A stretch of 64,000 bases of DNA from Streptomyces zaomyceticus (GTDB lineage: Bacteria; Actinomycetota; Actinomycetes; Streptomycetales; Streptomycetaceae): assembly GCF_014656215.1 (NCBI RefSeq), contig NZ_BNBZ01000001.1, positions 434,001-498,000 on the forward strand. Reading direction: 5' to 3'. Positions 45,758-54,454 of the stretch are shown piece by piece (within the stretch, counting starts at the first letter, position 1; every line of letters starts with the position of its first letter). The translations under genes and the position numbers were made by a program. The notes below the pieces were generated by a model. The model ran no database searches, was not told the DNA's origin, and saw only the letters and a list, made by a program, of their open reading frames with translations.

Positions 45758-46284
45758 CCGTCCGCTTCCGCCCGCTCGATCCCCTCAAGGACGCGGAGCT
45801 GCTCCACGCCTGGGTCACCCACCCCAAGGCCGCCTTCTGGATGATGCAGGACGCGACCCGGGAGGACGTCGTGCGCGAGTACACGGCCTTCGCCGAGAAC
45901 CCGCACCACGAGGCCTTCATCGGCCTGGTCGACGGGACGCCCGCGATCCTCATGGAGCGCTACGACCCGGCCCACCTGGAGCTGGTCGGCCTCTACGACC
46001 CGCGGCCGGGCGACGTCGGCATGCACTTCCTCGTCGCCCCGACCGACACCCCGGTGCACGGCTTCACCCGCAAGGTGATCACCGCCGTGATGGCCGAGCT
46101 GTTCGCCGACCCGGCGACCGCCCGCGTGGTCGTCGAGCCCGACGTGTCCAACAAGGCCGTCCACGCGCTCAACGAGGCCGTCGGCTTCGTCCCCGAGCGG
46201 GAGATCCAGAAGCCGGAGAAGAAGGCCCTGCTGAGCTTCTGCACCCGGGAGCAGTTCGAGGCCGCCGTGGGAGTCGCCGCGTGA
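45754..46284 (+). CDS. desC: Acyl-CoA N-acyltransferase of desferrioxamine biosynthesis
   Basis: 176-residue GNAT-like acyltransferase that acylates N-hydroxycadaverine with succinyl- or acetyl-CoA to give the hydroxamate. It resembles IucB/RhbD-type enzymes: [27 protein letters not shown] and [22 protein letters not shown]. It starts at ATG 45754 overlapping desB by four bases and ends overlapping desD as GTGA. Confidence 0.94.
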   Translation: MTVRFRPLDPLKDAELLHAWVTHPKAAFWMMQDATREDVVREYTAFAENPHHEAFIGLVDGTPAILMERYDPAHLELVGLYDPRPGDVGMHFLVAPTDTPVHGFTRKVITAVMAELFADPATARVVVEPDVSNKAVHALNEAVGFVPEREIQKPEKKALLSFCTREQFEAAVGVAA

Positions 46285-48068
46285 ACACCACCGCCCGCGT
46301 CGACCCCGTCGCCCACCTCACCCCCGAGCTCTGGGCCGACGCCAACCGCGCCCTGATCCGCAAGGGCCTCGCCGAGTTCGTCCACGAGCGGCTCCTCGAC
46401 CCCAAGGAGCTGGGCGAGAGCCGCTACCGGGTCCTCTCCGACGACGGTGCCACCGAGTACCGCTTCACCGCGGACCGGTACGCCCTCGACCACTGGCAGG
46501 TCTACCCCGAGTCGATCAGCCGCCACCGCGGCGACGAGCAGCTCCCGCTCGACGCGCTCCAGTTCATCACCGAACTGCGCGGCGCCCTCGGCCTGAGCGA
46601 CGAGGTCCTGCCGGTCTACCTGGAGGAGATCTCCTCCACCCTCGCCGGCACGGCCTTCAAGGCCACCAAGCCGCCCGTCACCTCCGCCGAACTGGCCCGG
46701 GCCGGCTTCCAGGCCATCGAGACCGGGATGACCGAGGGCCACCCCTGCTTCGTCGCCAACAACGGCCGGCTCGGCTTCGGTGTCGACGAGTTCCGCGCGT
46801 ACGCCCCCGAGGCCGCGAGCGAGATCCACCTGATCTGGCTGGCGGCGCGGCGCGACCGCACCACCTTCACCGCCGGCGCGGGCATCGACTACGAGGCCTT
46901 CGTCCGCGCCGAGCTCGGCGACGCCGCGGTGGACGGCTTCGCCGCGACCCTCGCCACCCGCGGCCTGGACCTGGCGGACTACCTCCTGATGCCGGTCCAC
47001 CCCTGGCAGTGGTGGAACAAGCTCTCGGTCACCTTCGCGGCCGAGGTCGCACAGCAGCGTCTGGTGTACCTGGGCGAGGGCGACGACGCCTATCTGGCCC
47101 AGCAGTCGATCCGCACCTTCTTCAACACCTCGGACCCGGCCAAGCACTACGTCAAGACGGCGCTCTCGGTGCTCAACATGGGCTTCATGCGGGGCCTGTC
47201 GGCCGCGTACATGGAGGCCACGCCGGCCATCAACGACTGGCTGCACGGCCTGATCGAGTCGGACTCCGTCTTCAAGGAGGCCCGCTTCTCGATCATCCGC
47301 GAGCGGGCGGCCGTCGGCTACCGGCACCTGGAGTACGAGGCCGCGACCGACCGCTACTCGCCGTACCGCAAGATGCTGGCGGCGCTCTGGCGCGAGTCCC
47401 CGGTGCCGACCCTCGCCGAGGGCGAGCGGCTCGCGACGATGGCCTCCCTGGTCCACGTGGACCACACCGGCGCGTCCTTCGCGGGCGCGCTGATCAAGGA
47501 GTCCGGCCTGGAGGCCGCGGTCTGGCTCCGCCGGTACCTGGACGCCTACCTGCTGCCGGTGCTGCACAGCTTCTACGCCTACGACCTGGCGTTCATGCCG
47601 CACGGCGAGAACGTGATCCTGGTCCTCGACGAGCACGGCACGGTCGACCGGGCGATCTTCAAGGACATCGCCGAGGAGATCGTCGTCATGGACCCGGCGG
47701 CGGTGCTCCCGCCGGCGGTGGAGCGGGTCCGGGCGGACATCCCCGAGGACATGAAGCTCCTCTCGGTCTTCACGGACGTCTTCGACTGCTTCTTCCGCTT
47801 CCTGGCGTCGGCGCTCGCGACGGAGGGCGTCCTCGACGAGGACGACTTCTGGCGGACGGTCGCGGAGTGCGTGCGGGGCTACGAGGAGTCGAAGCCGGAG
47901 CTGTCGGACCGGTTCGCCCAGTACGACATGTTCGCGGAGACCTTCGCGCTGTCGGCCCTCAACCGCCTCCAGCTCCGCAACAACCGGCAGATGGTCGACC
48001 TGTCGGACCCGTCGGCGGCCCTCCAGCTGGTCGGCGACCTGGTGAACCCGATCGCGCGGTTCAGGTAA
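46281..48068 (+). CDS. desD: NRPS-independent siderophore synthetase (desferrioxamine synthetase)
   Basis: 595-residue IucA/IucC-family enzyme. It uses ATP to adenylate the succinyl carboxylate and joins and cyclises three hydroxamate units into desferrioxamine. Family blocks are EGHPCFVANNGRLGFG, LMPVHPWQWWNKLS, RTFFNTSDPAKHYVKTALSVL and AYDLAFMPHGENVILVL. It begins at GTG 46281, overlapping the desC stop. A strong terminator follows. All four des enzymes look intact, so the cluster should be functional. Confidence 0.95.
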   Translation: MNTTARVDPVAHLTPELWADANRALIRKGLAEFVHERLLDPKELGESRYRVLSDDGATEYRFTADRYALDHWQVYPESISRHRGDEQLPLDALQFITELRGALGLSDEVLPVYLEEISSTLAGTAFKATKPPVTSAELARAGFQAIETGMTEGHPCFVANNGRLGFGVDEFRAYAPEAASEIHLIWLAARRDRTTFTAGAGIDYEAFVRAELGDAAVDGFAATLATRGLDLADYLLMPVHPWQWWNKLSVTFAAEVAQQRLVYLGEGDDAYLAQQSIRTFFNTSDPAKHYVKTALSVLNMGFMRGLSAAYMEATPAINDWLHGLIESDSVFKEARFSIIRERAAVGYRHLEYEAATDRYSPYRKMLAALWRESPVPTLAEGERLATMASLVHVDHTGASFAGALIKESGLEAAVWLRRYLDAYLLPVLHSFYAYDLAFMPHGENVILVLDEHGTVDRAIFKDIAEEIVVMDPAAVLPPAVERVRADIPEDMKLLSVFTDVFDCFFRFLASALATEGVLDEDDFWRTVAECVRGYEESKPELSDRFAQYDMFAETFALSALNRLQLRNNRQMVDLSDPSAALQLVGDLVNPIARFR

Positions 48069-48077
48069 CCCCGGACC

Positions 48078-48121
48078 GATGCGAGCCCTGGCGGGGACGG
48101 TCCCCCGCCAGGGCTCGCATC
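48078..48121. terminator. Terminator between desD and the convergent hexosaminidase gene
   Basis: A 19-bp perfect stem (GATGCGAGCCCTGGCGGGG and its complement) with a 6-base loop lies directly after desD. Confidence 0.9.
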
Positions 48122-48150
48122 CCTGTCCGGCCCGGCCGGCTACGCGTGGC

Positions 48151-49794
48151 TCACTTCGCGGCCGGCCACGGCACCTGGGGCGAGCGGTAGTAGTCGATGC
48201 CCAAGGCGTCGAAGCGCGGCGCCTGTTCCGCCAGCCGTACCTTGTACGTCTCCCAGTCGTGGCTGGACGCCGGCGACCAGCCCAGCTCCGCCACGCCCGG
48301 CAGGCGCGGGAAGGCCATCACGTCGAGGTCGTCCGTGGTGGCCAGGGTCTCCGTCCAGAGGGGCGCCTCGACGCCCCGGACGGCGCTCTCCGGCGCCCCC
48401 GGCAGATAGGTGGCCGGATTCCAGTCGTACGACCGCCGCACCTCGACGTAGCCGGCCCAGGCGAGGCCGAGCGGGGTGTCCTTGGTGTACTTCATGTCGA
48501 GGTACGTGCGGTCGGCGGGCGAGAGGATCAGGCCCGCGCCGGCGCGGGCCGCCGCGGCGACCCGCTCCTTCTCTGCGGCGGGGGTGCGGTCGAGGCCCCA
48601 GTACTGGACGAGGGCGCCCTGCGCGGGGGTGGTGCCGGTGAGCTGGTGCCAGCCGACGACCTTCTTGCCGTACTTCGCGACGACCGGCTGCACCTTGTCC
48701 ATGAAGGCCACGTAGTCCGCGTGGCTGGTGGAGTGCGCCTCGTCGCCGCCGATGTGGAGATAGCGGCCGGGGGTGAGCGCGGCGATCTCCCGGATCACGT
48801 CGTCGACGAAGTCGTAGGTGACGGGCTTCGGCACGCACAGCGAGCTGAAGCCGACCTTGATGCCGGTGTAGAGGGGCGGGGCGACGCCGTCGCAGTTGAG
48901 TTCGGCGTAGGAGGCGAGGGCCGCGTTGGTGTGGCCCGGCATGTCGATCTCCGGGATCACCTCCTGGTAGCGGGAGGCGGCGTACCGGACGATCTCCGTG
49001 TACTCGTCCTTGGTGTAGAAGCCGCCGGGGCCGCCGCCCACCTCGGTGGTGCCGCCGTAGGTGGTGAGCCGTGGCCAGGAGTCGACGGCGATGCGCCAGC
49101 CCTGGTCGTCGGAGAGGTGCAGATGCAGGGTGTTGACCTTGTAGAGCGCGAGCTGGTCGATGTACCGCTTCACCTCGTCGACGGTGAAGAAGTGGCGGGC
49201 GACGTCGAGCATGGCGCCCCGGTAGCCGTAGCGCGGGGTGTCGGTGATCGTGCCGCCCGCGACCTTCCAGGGGCCGTTCTGGACGCTCTTGCGCTCGACG
49301 GCGGAGGGCAGCTGCTGGCGCAGGGTCTGGACGCCGCGGAAGAGGCCGGCGTGCGCGCGGGCGGTGAGGGTGAGGCCCTCGGGCGTGGAGCGGAGCCGGT
49401 AGCCCTCGTCCCCGAGCGCGGTGTCGTCGGGGCTGAGGCGGAGCCGGATGCCGCCGCGGGCGGCGACGTCGTCGACGACGGGCAGTGCGAAGCCGGTGGC
49501 GGGGCGGAGCAGCCCGGCGAGGTAGCGGCCGAGCTCCCGGCTCTCGTGGTCGGCCGGGTCCACGCCGATGCGGGTGGCGCGGGTGAGGGTGTAGGGCTCG
49601 CCCCCGGGGGCGACGGAGGCGGGTACGGGCACGATGCGGCCGAGCGGGCGGACCTCGGGCTCGGCGGCGGCCCTGCCGTCGCCGCTCTTGTCGTCCCGGG
49701 TGCCGAGGGCGGCGGCCTCGCCGCAGCCGACACCGGCGGCGGCCACCAGGAGCAGGGATCCGATCAGGCGCGGAATCGTTCGGCGCTGTCTCAC
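48151..49794 (-). CDS. Secreted beta-N-acetylhexosaminidase, GH20
   Basis: 547-residue exported GH20 enzyme releasing N-acetylglucosamine from chitooligosaccharides. An N-terminal hydrophobic signal (IGSLLLVAAAGVGC) suggests export, with a weak lipobox-like GVGC. The GH20b domain precedes a TIM barrel with LHIGGDEAHSTS, where Asp-Glu are the catalytic pair, plus LHLHLSDDQGWRIAV and VIPEIDMPGHTNAAL. GTG 49794 is preferred; the frame is open to 49896. A DasR-type box lies 91-103 bases upstream. With glmS nearby, the locus ties chitin degradation to amino-sugar supply. Confidence 0.92.
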   Translation of the reverse strand: MRQRRTIPRLIGSLLLVAAAGVGCGEAAALGTRDDKSGDGRAAAEPEVRPLGRIVPVPASVAPGGEPYTLTRATRIGVDPADHESRELGRYLAGLLRPATGFALPVVDDVAARGGIRLRLSPDDTALGDEGYRLRSTPEGLTLTARAHAGLFRGVQTLRQQLPSAVERKSVQNGPWKVAGGTITDTPRYGYRGAMLDVARHFFTVDEVKRYIDQLALYKVNTLHLHLSDDQGWRIAVDSWPRLTTYGGTTEVGGGPGGFYTKDEYTEIVRYAASRYQEVIPEIDMPGHTNAALASYAELNCDGVAPPLYTGIKVGFSSLCVPKPVTYDFVDDVIREIAALTPGRYLHIGGDEAHSTSHADYVAFMDKVQPVVAKYGKKVVGWHQLTGTTPAQGALVQYWGLDRTPAAEKERVAAAARAGAGLILSPADRTYLDMKYTKDTPLGLAWAGYVEVRRSYDWNPATYLPGAPESAVRGVEAPLWTETLATTDDLDVMAFPRLPGVAELGWSPASSHDWETYKVRLAEQAPRFDALGIDYYRSPQVPWPAAK

Positions 49795-49881
49795 AGGCTT
49801 GGTCCCCTTCAGGCGTTGGACGCGTCTGTCGAGTTCTATATCCGAACCGTCACCATGCGTACCGCCACCACTCCGTTCGGT

Positions 49882-49897
49882 CAAGGTCTGGACCAAG
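49882..49897. promoter_or_regulatory. DasR responsive element (dre)-like site
   Basis: CAAGGTCTGGACCAAG matches the core of the dre pattern ACTGGTCTAGACCAGT at GGTCTGGACCA. It lies upstream of the hexosaminidase gene, as expected for DasR control by glucosamine-6-phosphate. Confidence 0.78.
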
Positions 49898-49987
49898 CCC
49901 CTCTTCGTGAGGGCGAATCCCGACCCGCCTGCCCGATATCGGGCAGGATTCTTGCGGAAGGCGAGCAGGACCCCTCAGTATTCACGG

Positions 49988-50263
49988 GTGCTCGAACGCC
50001 GCCCGTCGCACGACGACCTCATCGACCACCTGGTCCGCAGCACCGCGCTCCAGCGCGGTGAGGCCGCCCGGGTGGTGCTCGACGTGCTGGCGTACTTCGA
50101 CGAGACGACCGAGGAGTTCGTCCGCCGCCGCCACCGCGAACTGCAGTCCGGCGGGGCCGTGAACGCCGAGATCTTCGAACGGATCTCGACGGAACTGCCG
50201 CACCGGGCCGTGGCGCCGCCGGAGCTCTCGCTCCGGCAACTGCGCCGCATCGTCTACGGCTGA
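49988..50263 (+). CDS. Conserved small protein upstream of glmS, function unknown
   Basis: 91-residue hydrophilic, mostly helical protein beginning VLERRPSHDDLIDHLVRSTAL and ending LSLRQLRRIVYG. No signal peptide or known motif is visible. GTG 49988 gives a compact protein; there is no strong ribosome binding site, so a start slightly different from this is possible. It is divergent from the hexosaminidase gene and ends 60 bp before glmS on the same strand. Confidence 0.68.
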   Translation: MLERRPSHDDLIDHLVRSTALQRGEAARVVLDVLAYFDETTEEFVRRRHRELQSGGAVNAEIFERISTELPHRAVAPPELSLRQLRRIVYG

Positions 50264-50323
50264 GGCACACCGGACCGCCCGGACGGCCGAGTACATCCAC
50301 TGACCTGGAGGGGTTTCACCTTT

Positions 50324-52141
50324 ATGTGCGGAATTGTCGGATACATCGGAAAGCGCGACGTCGCCCCCCTGCTCCTTGAGGGCCTGGCGCGACTCGAGTA
50401 CCGGGGATACGACTCGGCCGGCATGGTCGTCACCAGCCCGAAGGCCTCCGGCCTGAAGATGGTGAAGGCCAAGGGTCGCGTCCGCGACCTGGAAGCCCGT
50501 GTGCCCAAGCGCTTCACCGGTACCACCGGCATCGCCCACACCCGCTGGGCCACCCACGGCGCGCCGAGCGACATCAACTCGCACCCGCACATGGACCCCG
50601 AGAACAAGGTCGCCGTCGTCCACAACGGCATCGTCGACAACGCCCAGGAGCTCCGCGCCAAGCTGGAGGCCGACGGCGTCGTCTTCGCCTCCGAGACGGA
50701 CACCGAGGTCATCACCCACCTCATCGCCCGCTCCCAGGCCGAGAGCCTGGAGGAGAAGGTCCGCGAGGCGCTCAAGGTCATCGAGGGCACCTACGGCATC
50801 GCCGTGATGCACGCCGACTTCAACGACCGCATCGTCGTGGCCCGCAACGGCTCGCCGGTCATCCTCGGCATCGGCGAGAAGGAGATGCTCGTCGCCTCCG
50901 ACGTCGCCGCCCTGATCGCCCACACCCGCCAGGTCGTCACCCTCGACGACGGCGAGATGGCCACCCTCAAGGCCGACGACTTCCGCACCTACACGACCTC
51001 GGGCGCGACCACCACCGCCACCCCGGAGACCGTGGAGTGGGAGGCCGCCTCGTACGACATGGGCGGCCACGACACCTTCATGCACAAGGAGATCTCCGAG
51101 CAGCCCGACGCGGTCGACCGCGTGCTGCGCGGCCGCATCGACGACCGCTTCTCCACCGTGCACCTGGGCGGCCTGAACCTGGACCCGCGCGAGGCCCGCA
51201 CCATCCGCCGCATCAAGATCCTCGGCTGCGGCACCTCGTACCACGCCGGCCTCATCGGCGCCGGACTCATCGAGTCCATGGCCCGCATCCCCGCCGACGC
51301 CGAGCCGGCCTCGGAGTTCCGCTACCGCAACCCGGTCGTGGACCCCGACACCCTCTACATCGCCGTCTCCCAGTCCGGTGAGACCTACGACGTGCTGGCC
51401 GCCGTCCAGGAGCTCAAGCGCAAGGGCGCCCGCGTCCTCGGCGTGGTCAACGTGGTCGGCTCCGCCATCGCCCGCGAGGCCGACGGCGGCGTGTACGTCC
51501 ACGCCGGCCCCGAGGTCTGCGTCGTCTCCACCAAGTGCTTCACCAACACGGTCACCGCCTTCGCGCTGCTCGCCCTGCACCTGGGCCGCATCCGCGACCT
51601 GTCCGTCACCGACGGCAAGCGGATCATCGAGGGCCTGCGCAAGCTGCCCGCGCAGATCCAGGAGATCCTCGAGACCGAGGACGAGATCAAGAAGATCGCC
51701 GCGGAGTACGCCGGCGCCCAGTCGATGATGTTCATCGGCCGCGTCCGGGGCTACCCCGTCGCCCTCGAGGCCTCCCTGAAGCTCAAGGAGATCTCCTACA
51801 TCCACGCCGAGGCCTACCCGGCCTCCGAGCTGAAGCACGGCCCGCTGGCCCTCATCGAGCCGGCCCTGCCGACGGTCGCGATCGTCCCCGACGACGACCT
51901 GCTGGAGAAGAACCGCGCCGCCCTCGAGGAGATCAAGGCCCGCAGCGGCCGCATCCTCGCGGTCGCGCACCAGCCGCAGGCGAAGGCCGACCACACCATC
52001 GTCGTGCCGAAGAACGAGGACGAGCTGGACCCGATCCTGATGGGTATCCCGCTCCAGCTCCTCGCCTACCACACGGCGCTCGCCATGGGCCGCGACATCG
52101 ACAAGCCGCGCAACCTGGCCAAGTCCGTCACGGTCGAGTAG
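50324..52141 (+). CDS. glmS: Glutamine-fructose-6-phosphate aminotransferase (isomerizing)
   Basis: 605-residue cytoplasmic enzyme making glucosamine-6-phosphate from fructose-6-phosphate and glutamine, the first step to UDP-GlcNAc. The glutaminase nucleophile is Cys2 (MCGIVGYIGKRDVAPLLLEG), with TRWATHGAPSDINSHPH. Two SIS domains follow (GCGTSYHAGLIGAGLIESMA, YIAVSQSGETYDVLAAVQELK), and the C-terminus is LAKSVTVE as in the family. ATG 50324 has GGAGGGG upstream. No glmS-type ribozyme is evident in the 60-bp leader. Three hairpins follow the gene. Confidence 0.96.
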   Translation: MCGIVGYIGKRDVAPLLLEGLARLEYRGYDSAGMVVTSPKASGLKMVKAKGRVRDLEARVPKRFTGTTGIAHTRWATHGAPSDINSHPHMDPENKVAVVHNGIVDNAQELRAKLEADGVVFASETDTEVITHLIARSQAESLEEKVREALKVIEGTYGIAVMHADFNDRIVVARNGSPVILGIGEKEMLVASDVAALIAHTRQVVTLDDGEMATLKADDFRTYTTSGATTTATPETVEWEAASYDMGGHDTFMHKEISEQPDAVDRVLRGRIDDRFSTVHLGGLNLDPREARTIRRIKILGCGTSYHAGLIGAGLIESMARIPADAEPASEFRYRNPVVDPDTLYIAVSQSGETYDVLAAVQELKRKGARVLGVVNVVGSAIAREADGGVYVHAGPEVCVVSTKCFTNTVTAFALLALHLGRIRDLSVTDGKRIIEGLRKLPAQIQEILETEDEIKKIAAEYAGAQSMMFIGRVRGYPVALEASLKLKEISYIHAEAYPASELKHGPLALIEPALPTVAIVPDDDLLEKNRAALEEIKARSGRILAVAHQPQAKADHTIVVPKNEDELDPILMGIPLQLLAYHTALAMGRDIDKPRNLAKSVTVE

Positions 52142-52148
52142 CAGCGAC

Positions 52149-52197
52149 CTCGGGGCCTGTCCCCCCGAGCCGCGCCGCCGGGCCTGTCCCCCGGCGG
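52149..52197 (+). other. Two tandem hairpins with identical loops
   Basis: CTCGGGG/CCCCGAG (52149-52169) and CCGCCGGG/CCCGGCGG (52175-52197) are different stems that enclose the same 7-base loop CCTGTCC. They lie between the glmS stop and its main terminator. Confidence 0.7.
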
Positions 52198-52209
52198 TCG
52201 ACCGGACAC

Positions 52210-52256
52210 GAAGCGGCCCCCCGTGCATCCCAGGTGCACGGGGGGCCGCTTCTTTT
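52210..52256 (+). terminator. Intrinsic terminator of glmS
   Basis: An 18-bp perfect stem (GAAGCGGCCCCCCGTGCA and its complement), a 7-base loop and a following TTTT form a classic intrinsic terminator. It also lies in the path of the convergent membrane-protein gene. Confidence 0.92.
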
Positions 52257-52289
52257 CAGGGCTCGGTTCTCCTCCGGAGCGCCGCTCCG

Positions 52290-52853
52290 TCAGCTCGCCG
52301 CGGCCGCGCTGCGGTTCGCCCGGCCGAGCGCGGTCGGCCAGCCGGCCACCGCGGCCGTGGCGCCGTACCAGGCGACCAGACCGGCGACGGCCGCCACCCA
52401 GCCGCCGGCCTTCGCGAGCCCGCCGTTGTCGGCGAGCGCCCCGATGCCGAGCAGCAGCAGCGCGACGAACAGCAGCCCGTACACGCCCTGCCCGAACAGT
52501 CCGCCACCCTTGGCGGCCAGCGTCAGCGTGAGTGCCAGGAGCGCCCACAGAAGCAGGAAGACGCCCACGGCATCGGCCGTGGCCCCGCCGCCGACGGCGG
52601 TCCCCCAGGTGAACCAGAAGGCGCCGAGCGCCGCGAACGCCGTGCCCTCTCCCTTGTCGCCCGCGCGCAGGGCGAGCAGGCCGACGAGGAAGAGCGTCAC
52701 CCCGCCGACCCAGGTGGCGAGGCCCGCGGCATCCGCTGCCGCGACGTTGTCGATGGCACCCGTACCGCCCAGGCCGAAGGCCAGCAGGGTCAGTCCGAGT
52801 GCGAGGTTGCCGAGAGTGGAAGTGGTGTTTCCCGCGGCGACTTCGTTGTCCAC
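52290..52853 (-). CDS. GPR1/FUN34/YaaH-like membrane protein
   Basis: 187-residue protein with about six membrane helices, resembling the acetate-transporter family GPR1/FUN34/YaaH in size and layout (TLGNLALGLTLLAFGLGG, ALGAFWFTWGTAVGG, GGWVAAVAGLVAWYGA). The N-terminal signature NPAPLGL of true family members is replaced by NLALGLT, so substrate may differ. GTG 52853 follows AGGGAG. A transport role for acetate or succinate is inference only. Confidence 0.78.
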   Translation of the reverse strand: MDNEVAAGNTTSTLGNLALGLTLLAFGLGGTGAIDNVAAADAAGLATWVGGVTLFLVGLLALRAGDKGEGTAFAALGAFWFTWGTAVGGGATADAVGVFLLLWALLALTLTLAAKGGGLFGQGVYGLLFVALLLLGIGALADNGGLAKAGGWVAAVAGLVAWYGATAAVAGWPTALGRANRSAAAAS

Positions 52854-53011
52854 GGCGGGCTCCCTTCAGATGCGCAGGTGTGCTGCGTGAGCTGCTGTGA
52901 TCCGGTGACCTTTATGTACCCTTCACAAGCGCACAATTCACCTGTGGAAGGCCTAATTTATGTCTGGATAACGACAGTTGAAGGTGAGGCCTGACGGGGC
53001 GTCCGTGACGT

Positions 53012-53145
53012 CGGCGGCGTCGGGAAGGGGTACCGGCGGTGCCGGAAGGGATGCCGGCGGCGTCGGGAAGGGACGTCGGCAAGCGATGTCCGGGAGAGGG
53101 GCCAGGGGTGGCCTTCGGGAAGGGTGCCCGGAGGCGATGTCCGGA
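53012..53145. repeat. Degenerate GC-rich short repeats
   Basis: Copies of a loose unit of about 20-22 bp around GTCGGGAAGGG and CCGGAAGGGATGCCGG recur at 53019, 53041 and 53062, then GCGATGTCCGGGAG and GCGATGTCCGGAAG at 53092 and 53133. The stretch lies between the YaaH-like gene and the universal stress gene in an otherwise geneless 296 bp; no open frame here looks real. Confidence 0.45.
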
Positions 53146-53149
53146 AGTG

Positions 53150-53671
53150 CTACGGGATGACGATCACGGGCCGCTGGGCGCGGCGCGCGAGGCGGCCGGC
53201 CACCGAGCCGAAGATCCGCCCGACGATTCCGTGCGTGGAGCCGACCACGATCGCGTCGGCCGAGTACTCGCGGCCGACCTCCTCCAGCTCGTGACAGATG
53301 TCGCCACCGCGCTCGACGAGGATCCAGGGCACTTCGGAGAGGTGCTCGGCGCAGGCCAGCTCCAGACCGAGGACCTCGGTGCGGTGGTCGGGCACGTCGA
53401 CGAAGACGGGGGGCTCGCAGCCGGCCCACACCGTGGTGGGCAGCCGGTTGGCCACGTGCACGATGATCAGGCCCGAGCCGGAGCGCCTGGCCATGCCGAT
53501 GGCGTACGCGAGCGCGCGCTCACTGGACGTGGATCCGTCGAAGCCGACGACGACCCCGTGCCGGAAGGCCGGGTCGCAGGCATGACGTGGCTGTTCGACC
53601 GCGAGGGGGTCGACCGTGGAGTCGGCGACGCGCTTGCGGTCCGCGGGTTCGGGGAATTCGTGACCGGCCAT
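53150..53671 (-). CDS. Universal stress protein, single UspA domain
   Basis: 173-residue protein with one Usp domain. VVVGFDGSTSSERALAYAIG begins the fold and GSTHGIVGRIFGSVAGRLARRAQRPVIVI carries the G2xG9xG(S/T) ATP-binding motif, so it is the nucleotide-binding type. About 40 N-terminal residues are poorly conserved. ATG 53671 has no strong ribosome binding site; an internal start near the Usp domain is possible. Such proteins respond to hypoxia or growth arrest in actinomycetes. Confidence 0.88.
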   Translation of the reverse strand: MAGHEFPEPADRKRVADSTVDPLAVEQPRHACDPAFRHGVVVGFDGSTSSERALAYAIGMARRSGSGLIIVHVANRLPTTVWAGCEPPVFVDVPDHRTEVLGLELACAEHLSEVPWILVERGGDICHELEEVGREYSADAIVVGSTHGIVGRIFGSVAGRLARRAQRPVIVIP

Positions 53672-54014
53672 CGGTGTCTCGGCGAAGAGAGTCCTCGTGG
53701 GAAGGGACGGGAGCGGAGGGGACGGAACGACGGGTGGCGGCGGAGCTGTGTCCGGGAATCATCTTCCCAAGCCCATACCCCCAAGGGTACGGCGACACTC
53801 CTCTCCTGCCCAGAGCCCGCCGTACCACTCCCCGACGTGCGTGCCGCTCGCGCGCGGCGTTCCAGGGAGCATGCAACAGGGGCTCGGGATCTGGCAATGC
53901 CGGTTGTGCCCTACAGGCGTCCGTACGGGGGCCAAACGGACGTCGCCCAGAGTGACCGGAACGTTCCGCTTCTCGTTGCCACAGGTCCAGCCCACCGTCG
54001 CAGGGAGACCGCCC
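53672..54014. other. Intergenic region with palindrome CGGAACGTTCCG
   Basis: No gene is seen in these 343 bases between the divergent usp and small membrane-protein genes. A perfect 12-bp palindrome CGGAACGTTCCG at 53957-53968 lies 47 bases upstream of the latter's GTG start and may be an operator. Confidence 0.5.
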
Positions 54015-54392
54015 GTGCCCGCACCATCGACCGCCGCCGGCCAGACCTCCTCCACCGCCCCCACCGCCACGCTCGCCGTCCCCCGCGGCCGCCGCCGGGC
54101 TCCCGTCCTCTCCTCGGCCGCCCGCACGGACGCGGCTCCGGGAACCGCGCCGGGAGCGAGGGGCGTGGCGCCGGGCGCCGGTGCGGCGGAGCAGGCCGGC
54201 GACGTCGTCCGCTGGGCGGCCTTCTGCTGCGTGCTGGTCCCGGTGGTCCTGGTCGCCTACGGCACCTCGCTCGGCGGCGCCGCCGGGACCGCGCTCGGCC
54301 TCATCTCGGTGACGGCGGCCTGTCGGGTGCTGTTGCGCCGCTCGGAAAGAGGCCTCCGCGGCGAGGTCGCCCGCGGCAGGCGTCGCTACTGA
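54015..54392 (+). CDS. Small membrane protein of unknown function upstream of adpA
   Basis: 125-residue protein with a Pro/Ala/Thr-rich N-terminal half and two membrane helices near the C-terminus (WAAFCCVLVPVVLVAYGTSL and AGTALGLISVTAACRVLL), ending in a basic tail. AGGGAG seven bases upstream sets GTG 54015. A CGCCCC/GGGGCG hairpin follows. Function is not recognised. Position next to adpA appears conserved in Streptomyces, from memory. Confidence 0.75.
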   Translation: MPAPSTAAGQTSSTAPTATLAVPRGRRRAPVLSSAARTDAAPGTAPGARGVAPGAGAAEQAGDVVRWAAFCCVLVPVVLVAYGTSLGGAAGTALGLISVTAACRVLLRRSERGLRGEVARGRRRY

Positions 54393-54412
54393 GGACGTAG
54401 CCGGGTACAAAC

Positions 54413-54429
54413 CGCCCCCAATCGGGGCG
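54413..54429 (+). terminator. Short terminator hairpin
   Basis: CGCCCC and GGGGCG pair around CAATC, 20 bases after the membrane-protein stop. Confidence 0.5.
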
Positions 54430-54454
54430 CCCTTCGGTCCCGCCCCCCGCGGAG

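Noticed and set aside
41998..48068. Novel biosynthetic gene cluster
   Set aside because: All genes match the known desferrioxamine pathway and an iron-siderophore reductase.
50264..50323. glmS ribozyme in the glmS leader
   Set aside because: The 60-bp leader is too short and lacks the ribozyme core; it is mainly known in Gram-positive low-GC bacteria.
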